A stretch of DNA of 64,000 nt from Mallotus nudiflorus (lineage: Eukaryota; Streptophyta; Magnoliopsida; Malpighiales; Euphorbiaceae): contig CANTUR010000166.1 of the NCBI GenBank assembly GCA_947683625.1, positions 2,635,001 through 2,699,000 on the forward strand. The letters are read 5' to 3'. The notes beneath the pieces were generated by a model. The model ran no database searches and was not told the origin of the DNA. It saw only the letters and a program-made list of their open reading frames with translations. The translations under genes and the position numbers were made by a program. This document shows positions 49,013 through 61,100 of the stretch, piece after piece (the stretch's first letter is position 1; each line of letters opens with the position of its first letter).

Positions 49013-52000
49013 AGACATCTCTCTACTCAGAAAGTAGAGTTGGTCCTGCAAGAAAACATACTTCGAAAAAACACAATCACACAACCCCTCAGTCGGACTT
49101 CCAAACTGCAATTCTACTGACCGAGGTTCACAATTCACGAGATATGAACAGAACAAATTTAAATTCCAAAAATACCCTTTATATATCAAAATATAGCAAA
49201 TTAGATATTTAAAACACTGAAAATAATTATTTTACCAATAATTATAATAAGATATTATTAAAAATCAACAATTTTCGATAAATTCATAAATATTAACCAA
49301 AATTCATTTTATAAATTCAAATTACAAAATTAGCCCCAAAACATATTAAAAATCATTAAAAACCTATTTATTTGCAAAAATAGTATATTATATATATATT
49401 GAAAATAATTTTTGAAAAATAGTTTTAATTAGTTAAAAATACTAAATAATTTGTAAAAATCATTTTTATACCTCAAATAATTATTAAACCAATTTAACTA
49501 AATTTTCAACCAATTTATTACCAAATTACCAAAATACCCCAGTTATATATAATTTCACATAATATACTATAATTATTCAAAAATTCACTAAAAATTATAT
49601 AATTGCTCAAAAATTAATTTTGTCACGACCCAAAACAGGGGCCATGACCGATGCTAGGGAACGAGAATTCTTTCGAATCCAGAACCCGTAGCAAGCCTAA
49701 AAAAATAAAATAAAGCATGCTATAATAACAACAACAATATTATATGCAGCGGAAATAAAAAAAATCATAATATCATAATATCATTTTCATCACTGGATTT
49801 AATCAAAATCCCATCTCATAAATATATAATCACTTTAATACAAATCCAGTTTCAATATAATACATCTCTTTAAAATAAAATACATGAAATCCAATACTTT
49901 AATTCACAACTACTGCAGTGTCTAGATAAAATAAATAAGACTCAAGTAGATAATTTACATAAAGAAGCCGGGGCGGAAGAAATCCGGCGTATCGACCTGC
50001 TACTGAGGTCTGAAGAAGTTGACTCTCCTGAAAAATAGTCAACGGAGGGGAGTCAGACCTCACTGAGTGAATTACTATAATATATATACATACACTCTAA
50101 ATGACAATGCATACAGTCAATAATACATGTCTAATATGTATATATACAGGCAATTCATACAGATGCAGAAAAATCATTTTTATATTTTTTATTGAAAAAT
50201 CCCAGTTTATGAAGGATCCCATAGAACCCTAGAATATCGCAACCTCAGAAATAGTGTTAAACAACACTCTGGCCATACAGGCTCACTTAATCCAAATATA
50301 TCCACTTAATCCATTTGGACAGTAGACTGGCCCCGAGACACTAAGTCAACCGAGCTCCAGCAGTCTGACTGCCAGTGTGATTGGCCCCGAGACACTTAGT
50401 CAACCGAGCTCCAGCAATCACACCCAAACCACATCTCACATATCAAATAATCATATCAAATCAATATCCACAAATAAGTTAGTATTATAGCCTAAAGCTA
50501 TAGGCGTATCGGTACGTACTCGGTCCTAATGCTGCCCACTAGGTAGCACGTTCTATCGATATCCTTCATTAATAATATAAAACATTCATTCACAAAAATA
50601 AATGATGCATGAATATAAATAAAACAACAATATAAACCATATATATACCGGAAATATACCAAACATAAACCAGGTATATTTCGAGTATATATATGTCAAA
50701 TGAATTCAATCAAATCATAAATTAAACTAAAAATATATTTAAAAACATTTTAAATATATTTTATTAATAAAACATGTATATAATTTATTATATACCAAAA
50801 ATAAACCAAAAATATACTTAATACAAACTTAGGAAATAATCAAATTATTTATGCATATTTAATCAACATAAAACATGCATTTCTAAATCATGCACCCTAA
50901 GCATATATATATAGTATAGTAACTCACCTAATGCGCTCCACGAGACAGGTCCGACGGGCCTGGTCCACTACCCCTCGGTCTCGGCGCAACTAAACAAGAA
51001 ATAAATAACCGATATCAGAATAACCCTAGTAGAAATCCTAGAATTCAATCTAGAGTATTTAAAATACGGAAACAGAATTAGGGTTCGACTGGATATCATG
51101 TTTTACGAGAATTCTACCGAAAATCCGGCAGAACCTCCCCTGTTAAACGGACATCTCTCTACTCAAAAGAGTAGAGCCGACCCTGCAAAGAAACACACTT
51201 CGAAAAACAAGCTCAACACAAACAAAATCCCACGGTCGGACTCCAAACTACAGTCCACCGACCGGGGTCCACAAACACAGAACAATTCCAGATATACCGA
51301 AAATATCCTTACAACATAGAAATACATCTCATAGGTAAAAATTACATAATTAACCTTTAAACACTATAAAAACCGATTAAAACTCATTTTATTAGAAAAA
51401 TCGTATATTATATATATAATTGAAAATAATTCACGAAAAATAGTTTTAATTAATTAAAAATACCAAATATTTTGTAGAAATCATTTTTATACCTTAAATA
51501 AATATTAAAACCAATTAAATTACATTTTTAGACAATTTAGGGTAAAATTACCAAAATACCCCTATATATATAAATATACTTAATTTACTTCAAAAATTCA
51601 CCAAAAATCATACAATTATCCAAAATTAATTTTATCAACATATTTATCAATAATATCAATATTTAAATTCAATTAACCAATTAAATTCAAATAAAAACAC
51701 ATTTAACCTAATTTTCCCAAAATTACATAAACTCAAATAATTCAAAATAAATACTTAGAAATTCATAAAAATTCCAAATAAATTCCTATAATTCATTTAA
51801 ACACCTAATTTAACCATAAACTCCAATTTCATAATTTAAATAATTAATTTCCGAAAATTAGAAAATAATATTAAAATATTCAAAAATACCCAAAAATACA
51901 AAAAATCTCCAAAAATTCTACAAAAATTCACACATGTAGATTAAGCTACTAGGAAAAACATTTGTGAAGGGAGTTTTCATGAATCATCCAATTCGAAGCT

Positions 52001-54075
52001 CAAAAAAATCGAAAACCCTAATAGGCCGAAATTGAAAATTCGAAACCTAAGCAATTCTAGACCATTTTAGCTCAAACCAAAGCTAGAATCACACTCACAG
52101 AAGCTCAAGGAGAAGAAAGAGACTGGCGGTGTCAAAAATGATGGCCGAAATCGACGTGATCGATGGTGGATCGATTTTCGGCTTCTCCGGCCAAAATCGA
52201 CTTCCAAACGCCGGAAACGGCCTCCTCAGGCTGCGAAATTGGTCGGGGAAGACGGTGGCACACCGGACGGCACAGCCACGGTGAAGAAACGGCGTGGCAG
52301 ACGCTCGGACGGCAAGGGGAATGGTCGGGGAAGAAGAAGGAGACTTGGGGGCAAATGTGTAATTTTCCAAACTTTTGATTTTTTTGACAATTTTTAATGT
52401 ATATATGTATATATATATACTTTATACTATATATTAAAATAATATTAAATTACACACATCAAATATACACCACACACATAAAAATATTAATATTTTAATA
52501 ATTTATACTAAATAAAATTAATTAAATAACAATAAAATAATTAAATAATTAATAAAATATTAGGGTAATAATAAACCCTAATTAAATAAATATACACACA
52601 CATGCTTTATTTAATAATTTAAAAATACGCATGAGTTCATGCAAGTCTGTAAATACATTTAAAATAATTAATAATACATTGTTTACGTGAAAATTTCCCC
52701 GAAAATGAAAGTCCCGGGAAAATTTTACGTAAAACACTGAAAATAATATACAGTAATTAAAATAGGTTTTAAATACATATTAACTCGTAAAAATATCACA
52801 TATATATTCAAAATTTATTAACACTGCATATCCCGGTACAGTGTAAAAATATTTTAAAAACACGGGATATTACAAATTTCTCAACATATAATTCAATAAA
52901 ATCAATAATTATACTCAATTAACCAATTAACTTTAACAAAATTCTCCATTAACCTAATTTTCTAAAAATCACCTAAACTAAATAAATTCATAATAATTAT
53001 AAAAAAATCACAAAAATTACAAATAAATTTCTAAAATTCATTTTAACACCTATAAACACCATAAATCACAATTTCATAATTAATTTAATTAATTTACGAA
53101 AATTAGAAAATATTAATAAAATAATAAAAAATTCAAAAAAATCAAAATAAATCTCAAAAATTCCACAAAAATTACAGGATGTAGATTGAGCTACTAGGAT
53201 CAATATTTGTGAAGGAAGTAAGCTTGAATCATTAAAATCTAAGTTCAAAAAAATCAAGAACACAAAGTGGCCGAAAATGAAAATTGATAACCAAGGGAAA
53301 TCTAGACCAAATCAAGTGAAACTAAGCTTGAAAATGAACTCACTAGAGCTCAAGGAAGAGATAGAGACCAGTGGCTAGAAGAGGCTTGAACGGAGTTGGT
53401 GAAATCTCTCGTGTTTCCGGCAATATCATGCCCAAACGATGCCGGAAATGGAGGAAGAAGGCGGCTGAGGAAGCTTGAGAATAAGGTGGACGTCCGGGAG
53501 GTACACCGACGGCAAGGAAAAAGCTTGACAGTGGCGTAGATGGAGGTGGGGCGTGCGTTGGGTTGATGAGGAAGATGAGTGGTAGTTTTTGTAAATAAAC
53601 CAAACTTATATATATATATATATAACTTTAACTTATATTATTATAATATATTGATATTATATTCAAAAATAATCTACACCACATGTTAAAAATATCAACC
53701 AAATATTTATATACATATACACATATATATAATACAAATTAATTTAATAAAAATATATAATACATACTTAATTGAAATAAACCCTAATATATGAAATGTG
53801 TATATATATACATGTATATGTATATATGTTAATACAATAATTAAAATCATGCATGGACTCATGAAATTACGTAAAACCGACTAATATAATTAATAAACAT
53901 TTATTTAGGTTTTAATTTTTCTAAAAATAAAATTCTCGAAAAAATTTTACGTAAGAAATTTAAAATAACTTTAATAAATAACAAACTAATTAAATAATCA
54001 AATATATTTATCAAAATTATTAACACTGCATATCTCGATGCAGTTTAAAATCATTTAAAATCTCGGGATATTACA
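49013..54075 (-). mobile_element. LTR D: older truncated copy of the 3.2-kb family, split by LTR C
   Basis: Two pieces, 49013-49620 and 52880-54075, join into one minus-strand LTR when LTR C and one target duplication are removed. The right end is intact (ATTACA at 54075, reverse of TGTAATATC). The left end breaks inside the family sequence at GACATCTCTCTACTC, so roughly the last 1.8 kb of the LTR are missing, together with adjoining Copia1 gag/protease sequence. It is visibly more diverged from A, B, C and E than they are from each other. No target duplication remains. Confidence 0.8.
49621..52874 (-). mobile_element. Solo LTR C of the 3.2-kb family (inside LTR D)
   Basis: On the plus strand it runs TGTCACGACCC ... 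CACGGGATATTACA, the reverse complement of A and B, 3254 bp. It is flanked by AATTT at 49616-49620 and 52875-52879, a perfect duplication. Two 54-bp subrepeats lie at about 50320-50415, and the GC-rich patch at about 52090-52340. Short open frames in the patch (e.g. 52163-52378 plus) are not gene-like. Confidence 0.92.
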
Positions 54076-55218
54076 ATTGATTTCATAAATCATTACAACC
54101 AAATTTTCATTTGCAACATTAGAAGAAGATCCTTTATTATTCATCTTCTCTTGTTTTTTCTTGAAGTATCGACATTCAGACTTGTAATGTCCTTCTTTGA
54201 CACAAAAATAACAACTACCATTTTTTTCTTTTTATTTTTAAAATTTTTGGGTATTGTTATATTGAATTGTCCTCTTGTTTGAAATTTTAAAAGGTTATCC
54301 TTCTTCCATTATATGAACTTTAGAGATATGAGCAAAATGCACTTTAGTCTCATCTTGAATTCGCATTTTCTCACAAATTTCTTCTTCTACATGAAGGCTA
54401 TTAGGAAGTTTCTCAAGAGAAATATCTTATTTCTTATGTTTTAAATTTCTCTTAAAATCTTTCCATGGAGAGGGTAATTTGTCAATAATATTAAACACAA
54501 TGATAAACTCATATATATGCATATTATGTTGTGTAATATTATTAAGAATTCTTTCTAACTTATGAAATTGTTTCATAACTGGCCTAGAATCATTTATTTT
54601 ATAATTATTGAAATGAGAGACAATGAATATCTTACTCGTGGCATCCTCTTGCATGTACTTACTCTCTAATCTCTCCCAAAATTCTTTTGCAATAGGCACA
54701 TAGTTATAGATGTCAAAAAGTGAATCACTCATTGCATTCAGAATGTGTCCTCATCATAAGTATCCCATTTTTGCCTCTTCCTTAATTCTACAAGAGTCTC
54801 ATTTTCTTCTCTTCTAACCTTGGTGTGTTTAAAATATATACTACTTGTAGAAAAACTAATAGAAAATACACTCTCTTTTGTCATGTCATAAAATTTCCAC
54901 CATCAAAACGATCTAATTTCACTATATCAGTTGCTAATTCTTTGAATGTTGTCATGGATGCAGATTTTTACAAGAGAAATATTGCCTTTAAGAAAGTGGG
55001 AGCTATACCCACAGCAGGTTTTTCAAATTGCTCTTATTTGCAAGCAACGTAGCAAAAGCTAAGGAAACTCAACTGAAAATATCTTAAATTAGTTTAGTTT
55101 ACCATGCTTCAATTCTTTATAAGAATCCCATCATCTTATTAGTCTTACAAAAATCTTCTGTCCTGGATCATCACACACCGAGTGTTAATCTCATATCATA
55201 TGGCCACCAATATTATTA
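54076..55218 (-). mobile_element. Copia1, 5' piece: gag and leader
   Basis: Minus strand: the gag ATG is at 54955 (MTTFKELATDIVKLDRFDGG), then frameshifts. A gag body follows at about 54732-54427 (SDSLFDIYNYVPIAKEFWER, PSPWKDFKRNLKHKK) and then zinc-knuckle remains near 54190-54150 (YKSECRYFKKKQEK). It stops at LTR D. The leader 54956-55218 has no recognisable primer site or 5' LTR. It abuts the NPGR1 duplicate directly at 55219, so the 5' end was lost. Confidence 0.75.
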
Positions 55219-57564
55219 ATTTGCTTGGACAAAGCCAAGTTGATGGACTTTCATTCTCCCATAATTTGACATACCATAGGTGGTAACACTGCCTTTATAA
55301 CTGAGCACAATATTTACTTTTCTTTATGAACCACCTTCCAATTAGGGGTGTACACAATACAGGAGAATCTGGGAATTTAAAATTTCTAAAACCATACCAA
55401 ATTTTGGAAATTTTAAAATAAAATCTTCATTATCAGTACCAAATTTAAAAAATTCCATACTGGTACTGTCCCATTTTTTGGGATGGTTTGGTATAGTATT
55501 TCGGCTCTTTCAGAACAAATTGGTATGATTCAATTCAAAACGGGGATCTAGAGATTTTTGTTATATAAAAAAATTTATATTATTAATTGAATTTATATTT
55601 ATTACTAAAACAATAAGAGGGTATTAGTTTTTGTAATTAATGCAGTATAAATCATTGTTGATAAAAAAATATATACCATTAAAAAAGTATTATAGTTATA
55701 TGTTTACACAATATTATAGTTAAAACCTATTAAAAATACAATATAAACCATAAAAATAAAAAAAATCTCTACAAATCATTATAGTTATATATTTGCTCAA
55801 ATGACTTTTATTTTATTTATTTGTAAGGTCACTATTTACTTTAATGAAAATGATGCAATTTTGGACAAAATTACATCATTTTGATTATCTATTATTTAAT
55901 TCATTAATTTTAAATAATATCAATAAGATTATTAGGTTACTTACTAAAAAAAATAATTAATAAATTATGAAATGTAAAAATAGCAATATATTTTAATTAA
56001 TAAATTATAAATTTTGAAATCATATATTCTTATTTTTATATTTTTAGTTTAAATTGAAATATAATGGGTATTACATATTTTTACTTCTTGTTGCTGATAA
56101 TAATAGTTTTCTTATTTCTCATATTTTAACTTTAAATTGTGTTGTAATGGACATTATACATTCTTATTTGTTAGTTGAATTATTTGAAATTATACAATTT
56201 AAATTTTTTATTTTCATATTTTAAGTTCAACTTGTAATATGATAAATATTTTACATTTTTATTTATCAATTGAATGATAATAGTAGTAGTTGTAGTAACA
56301 ATAATTAATGATAATGAAATTAATAAAAATACTTTATTAACAATTTATTTATTATATTTTTAACACAAAACATATTAATTTTTATCATATATTATTATAC
56401 ATATGTTACTTAGAAATAATATATTACTTGATATTATATGACAAGTATATAATTAATTTTATAATTATTTATTAATATTTATACATTATTTATTAAATTA
56501 AAATTTGGTACTATATTCGGTTTCAATTCGATACGGTTCTCTGTTTGATTTTTTATAAATCTTTGGTACCATACCAAATTAGTCATAAAATTTGGTTCTG
56601 TTTAGTTCGGGGTAAAAATTATTCAGTTTGATACGGTTTTAATATCTTTCGGTCAAGTATTTCGATTTAGTTCGGTATTTTCTTCGTCTCGTATTCCGCC
56701 CTACTTATAATTGATTGATTATTGAAAATGTTGTAGCTTAAAAATATAATATTATTCTTTATGCTTAAGTTTATAACTCTTTTTTTTAGGAGCATTTTTT
56801 GATGCTCAATCACTATACAAATAAGCCTTGGTTTCTTTCTCGATCTCACTCTTAATAGAACTAGACTATGTTCCAAGTATTGTTTCATTAGAAAAGTGTT
56901 GATGAAACTTGAAAATCAATCATTCCCAGTTGTAAGGAGCTTCCTAATGAATGCTTTGCGCTTAGAGCCCATGAATCATGAGGCATGGTTGAATCTTGGT
57001 TTAATTTTAAAAATGGAAGGATTGTTCCAACAGGCTACTGACTTTTTCCAAGTTACATACAAGCTCAGACTGTTAGCCCCAGTAGAAAGCTAGCGTGATA
57101 TTTATTTGCCCACTATTTTAAGCAAACTTCTATAAGGATCTTTATGAAGTATATTTAACATCAAATATGCCATTAGGTTCAATTGTTAGCAACAACAAAA
57201 AAAGGGAATGCAATGGTTAGATACCTCGTGTTTATTCCACTCAAGTCCATGTAGTAATGGATTCCTATTATTCATTTGTTTAGCAAATTGTGTTGTAGCT
57301 TTCAATTATTTTTGTTGATATTTTTTAAGAATAACATTTGGATTAATGGATTAATCAGGAAAATTCATTGAGCAAAAGTCCTATTCCAAGCCAAAAAATA
57401 CACAATTCTTTTCTAATGTAGCACTCATTTTATTTTATTTTTAATACATGATAAATTTTAATAAATAAATGGATTATAATAAAATTCCTCACTCTTTTGG
57501 TACTTTGATAATCTTCAAAGGAAAACATATTGTTGTGGTTTGAACTTGATCTCATGCCCTACAA
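55219..57564 (+). pseudogene. Partial genomic duplicate of NPGR1 3' end (pseudogene)
   Basis: It copies 17076-18055 of this window: the tail of exon 4, the last intron, exon 5 and about 470 bp of 3' flank. Retention of the intron and non-transcribed flank shows DNA-level duplication. In the exon 5 copy, AAA GAA GCC became AAA TAA GCC (stop, near 56822) and a base is lost near 56889 (TCAACTGG to TCATTAG). The intron copy carries a hAT-like insertion (55343-56703). The reading frame after the frameshift (56896-57093) still resembles NPGR1 but has no promoter or upstream exons here. Confidence 0.92.
55343..56703. mobile_element. Non-autonomous hAT-like element (1.36 kb) in the NPGR1 duplicate
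   Basis: Relative to 17198-17201 this stretch is extra. Ends are TAGGGGTGTACACAATAC and, inverted, TAGGGCGGAATACGAG. The flanks CTTCCAAT (55335-55342) and CTTATAAT (56704-56711) match at 6 of 8 bases, like an old 8-bp hAT target duplication. Subterminal TTTGGTA/TACCAAA motifs are frequent at both ends. There is no open frame, so it would depend on a transposase from elsewhere. Family assignment is inferred. Confidence 0.55.
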
Positions 57565-57948
57565 ATTATATTAGGCAAGTTCACTAACTTACTCTCGCTC
57601 TTTACCTTTTTACAAGAAGCTAGAATAAAATAGAGTTGTGTGGTGTGATCTAACATGTTGTAATAGTATATAAAGAGTTCAAGAAGATAAGAATAAGAGA
57701 AGATAAGACTCCTTTATGGAGGTGTAAGTGAGAAGGTGGAAATAGTACCCAACCCTCACCTATAAATACTCCCATCCTCATTTGCAAATGTGTGTGGCGT
57801 AAGAGTTAGTATGTTATGTTGTCTTTTAGTGTATAAACACTTATTTTAGTGTTATTAGTGTGTATGTGTGTACAAATATTTTTGCATTAAATTTTTTTGT
57901 TATAATAAAAGTAAGTTTATTAAAAATCAATCCTCCATAAATTCTATA
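57565..57948 (+). repeat. Likely 5' LTR (or its end) of Copia3
   Basis: The sequence immediately before a primer-binding site has a TATA box (TATAAATA at 57761-57768) and a T-rich end (...AAATTCTATA). The left border is not clear; TGTGGTGTGATC near 57636 is one candidate. The 3' partner is outside the window, so the LTR cannot be confirmed. Confidence 0.5.
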
Positions 57949-57950
57949 AG

Positions 57951-57962
57951 TGGTATTAGAGC
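57951..57962 (+). other. Copia3 primer-binding site
   Basis: TGGTATTAGAGC, one base different from the usual TGGTATCAGAGC initiator-Met site. Confidence 0.7.
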
Positions 57963-58113
57963 AAGTAGTCAGGGATCGACTACCAAGTGCATTTGGAGTA
58001 AACGATCAAGGATCTTATTACATCGAGGTGCTGCTAGTGTATAGTCTGAGACCGTAAAGTTTGTTAGTTTGGGAATAAGCTTACTTGGATGATTAGAGTT
58101 AACAAACCAAGTC

Positions 58114-61100
58114 ATGATGGCAGACATGATTACATCATCGGTAAGTAGTCTTGAAAAACTTAATAGTAATAATTATAGCACTTGGAGTACTCTTATGAAA
58201 TTTTACTTGCTCGGTTAAGATTTATAGGAGATTGTTAGAGGCAGTGAGACCTCACCTTCAACAAGTCAAGATAATTTTAAGAAGTGGAATGTTAGCGTCG
58301 AAAAAGTAATGTATGCTTTGTCTGTATCGATGGAGGATGATTTTTTATAGCATATCAAGGAAACAAAGACACCTAAAGAGGCATGAGACACTCTTACTAA
58401 ATTATTTGCTCGAACGAATGATGCCAAGCTCCAACAACTTAAAAATGAGGTATTATCAATCTTGCAGCAAGACATGACGGTGAGTGAATACTTCACTAAA
58501 GTTAAAACTTTATGTCAAGAAATTTCAAAATTAGATCCTCAAAATCAAATCACAGAGACAAGATTGAGGAGGATCATAATCCATGGGTTGCGCCTGAGTT
58601 TAATTCACTCGTTACAATAACTCATGCATGGGCAAAGAAGCTGACTCTAAATGAGTTCGAGAATGTTTTGGCTAATCAAAAGCTTTAAATAAGTAAATGG
58701 TTAAAGTCTTAACCAAAGAAGAGGAGAAAGCCTTTTTGAGCAATAAAAGGGGCAAAGATTAAAAGGTTGTGAGAACAAATAATGGAGGCAAGCCGAAGTA
58801 GGAAGGATAACAAAAAATTCAATAAGGAAGGAGTTAGCAACAAGGGGGATCTCATCACAAACACCAATCGAAGGACAAAGCAAGTCATCATAAGAATGAT
58901 CAATGTTACAACTGTGGAAAATGAGGCCATTATGCTTGAGATTGTCAGTATATGAGAGTAGAAGGAAATTTTGCAATATCCTTTTAGTCCCAAGTTAAAA
59001 GTGAAGATGAATGGGATTTTTTAGCTTCATGTGCTTATAGAGCCAGTCACAAGCAAGTCTAGTGAGGCTACATCATCTATTACAATTAGGTCAAAAGAGG
59101 AGCAAACACTTATCACTATAAGTGATAAATACATAAACTATAATGATGATTGGATAGTAGATTCTAGGTGCTCTAACCATATGATAGGAGATAAAGAAAA
59201 AATTTCAAGCATGTCAAAATACAAGGGGGAGCGAGTTGTTATCACAGCAAACAACTCAAGGCTACCCATTACTCACATTGGCAAGACAATGGTAGTGCCT
59301 CGATATAATGTGAGAGCTACAGTTGAATAATGTATTCCATATACTTAGGACAAAGAAGAACCTGATATCAATGCCACAACTCACATCCTTAAGGAACTAT
59401 GTACTGTTAGGGCCTAAAGATGTGAAGGTATATCAAAGTCTAAAGATTACAGGCATACCAGTTATGGAGTGATGAAAGCTAAAGCCTATCTATATGATGT
59501 GGCACAAACAACTTATGTAGACAAGACTAGAAGAAATAAGACAATTGACCTGTGGCATGCACGTTTGGGACACGTGAACTATTATAAGTTAAAGGTGATA
59601 ATAAAGAAGTCAATGCTCAAGGGACTTCCTTAATTTAATGTTTGAGAGGACCTTGTATATGTTGTATGCCAGTATAGAAAGGCACATTAACTTCCATAGG
59701 AAGATTCTAAGTACCGTGCAATGGAGCCTCTTGAGTTGATTCACTCAGATGTATTTGGCCCTGTTAAGCAACCATAAATAGGTGGCTTTCGATATATGAT
59801 AACTTTCATCAATGACTTCTTAAGGTATGTATAAGTGTACTTTATGAAGGAGCAATTTGAAGCTTTAAGCAAGTTTAAGGAGTTTGAGGAGATGATTGAA
59901 AAATAGGTTGATCAAAGGATTCATTGCATTTTTACTGACAATGGGGGCGAATATACTTTATATGAGTTCTTAAAGTTCATGTAAGATTGTAAGATACGCT
60001 GATAACTGACTTGTCCAAATACGCCACAACAAAATGGAGTAGCAAAAAGGAAGAATAGACATCTTGTAGAGATATGTAGAAGTATGCTACATGCAAAAAA
60101 TGTTTGTCACGACCCAAAACAGGGGCCATGACCGGCGCTAGGGAACGGGAATTCTTTCGAATCCGGAACTCGTAGCAAGCCTAAAAATAAAATAAATCAT
60201 GCAATAGTAATAATAACAGTAATATATATATATGCAGTGGAAATAAAAATCTTAAATATCATAATAACATTTTCATCACTGGATTTGAATCAAATCTCAT
60301 CACATATATATATAATCTTTAATACAAATCCAGTTTCAATATAATACATCTTTTTAAAATAAAATACATGAAATTCAATACTTTAATTCATAACTACTGC
60401 AGTGTCTAGATAAAATAAATAAGACTCAAGTAAATAATTTACACAAAGAAGCCGGGGCGGAAGAAATCCGGCGTATCGACCTGCTACTGAGGTCTGAGGA
60501 TGTTGACTCTCCTGCAAAATAGTCAACGGAGGGGAGTCAGACCTCACTGAGTGAATTACTATAATATATATACATACACACTAAGTGACAATGCATACAG
60601 TCAACTGTATATATCTAATATATATATATATATAGGCAATTACATACAGATGCAATAAAATCATTTTTATATATTTTATTGAAAATCACAGTTTATGAAG
60701 GATCACATAGAACCCTAGAATATCGCAACCTCGGAAATAGTGTTAGACAACACTCTAGCCATACAGGCTCACTTATTCCAAATATATCCACTTATTCCAT
60801 TTAGACAGTAGACTGGCCCCGAGACACTAAGTCAACCGAGCTCCAGCAGTCTGACTGCCAGTGTGATTGGCCCCGAGACACTTGGTCAACCGAGCTCCAG
60901 CAATCACACCTCCAAACCATATCTCACACATATCAATAATCACATTCAATCAATATCCACAAATAAGTTAGTAATATAGCCTAAATACTATAGGCGTATC
61001 GGTACGTACTCGGTCCTAGTGCTGCCCACTAGGTAGCACGTTCTATCGATATCCTTCATCATTAATAATATAAATCATTCATTCACAATAAATGATGCAT

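Noticed and set aside
51098..51319. 73-codon plus-strand frame in LTR C
   Set aside because: The matching stretch in LTR E is broken and has no ATG-to-stop equivalent of similar length; no domain is seen.
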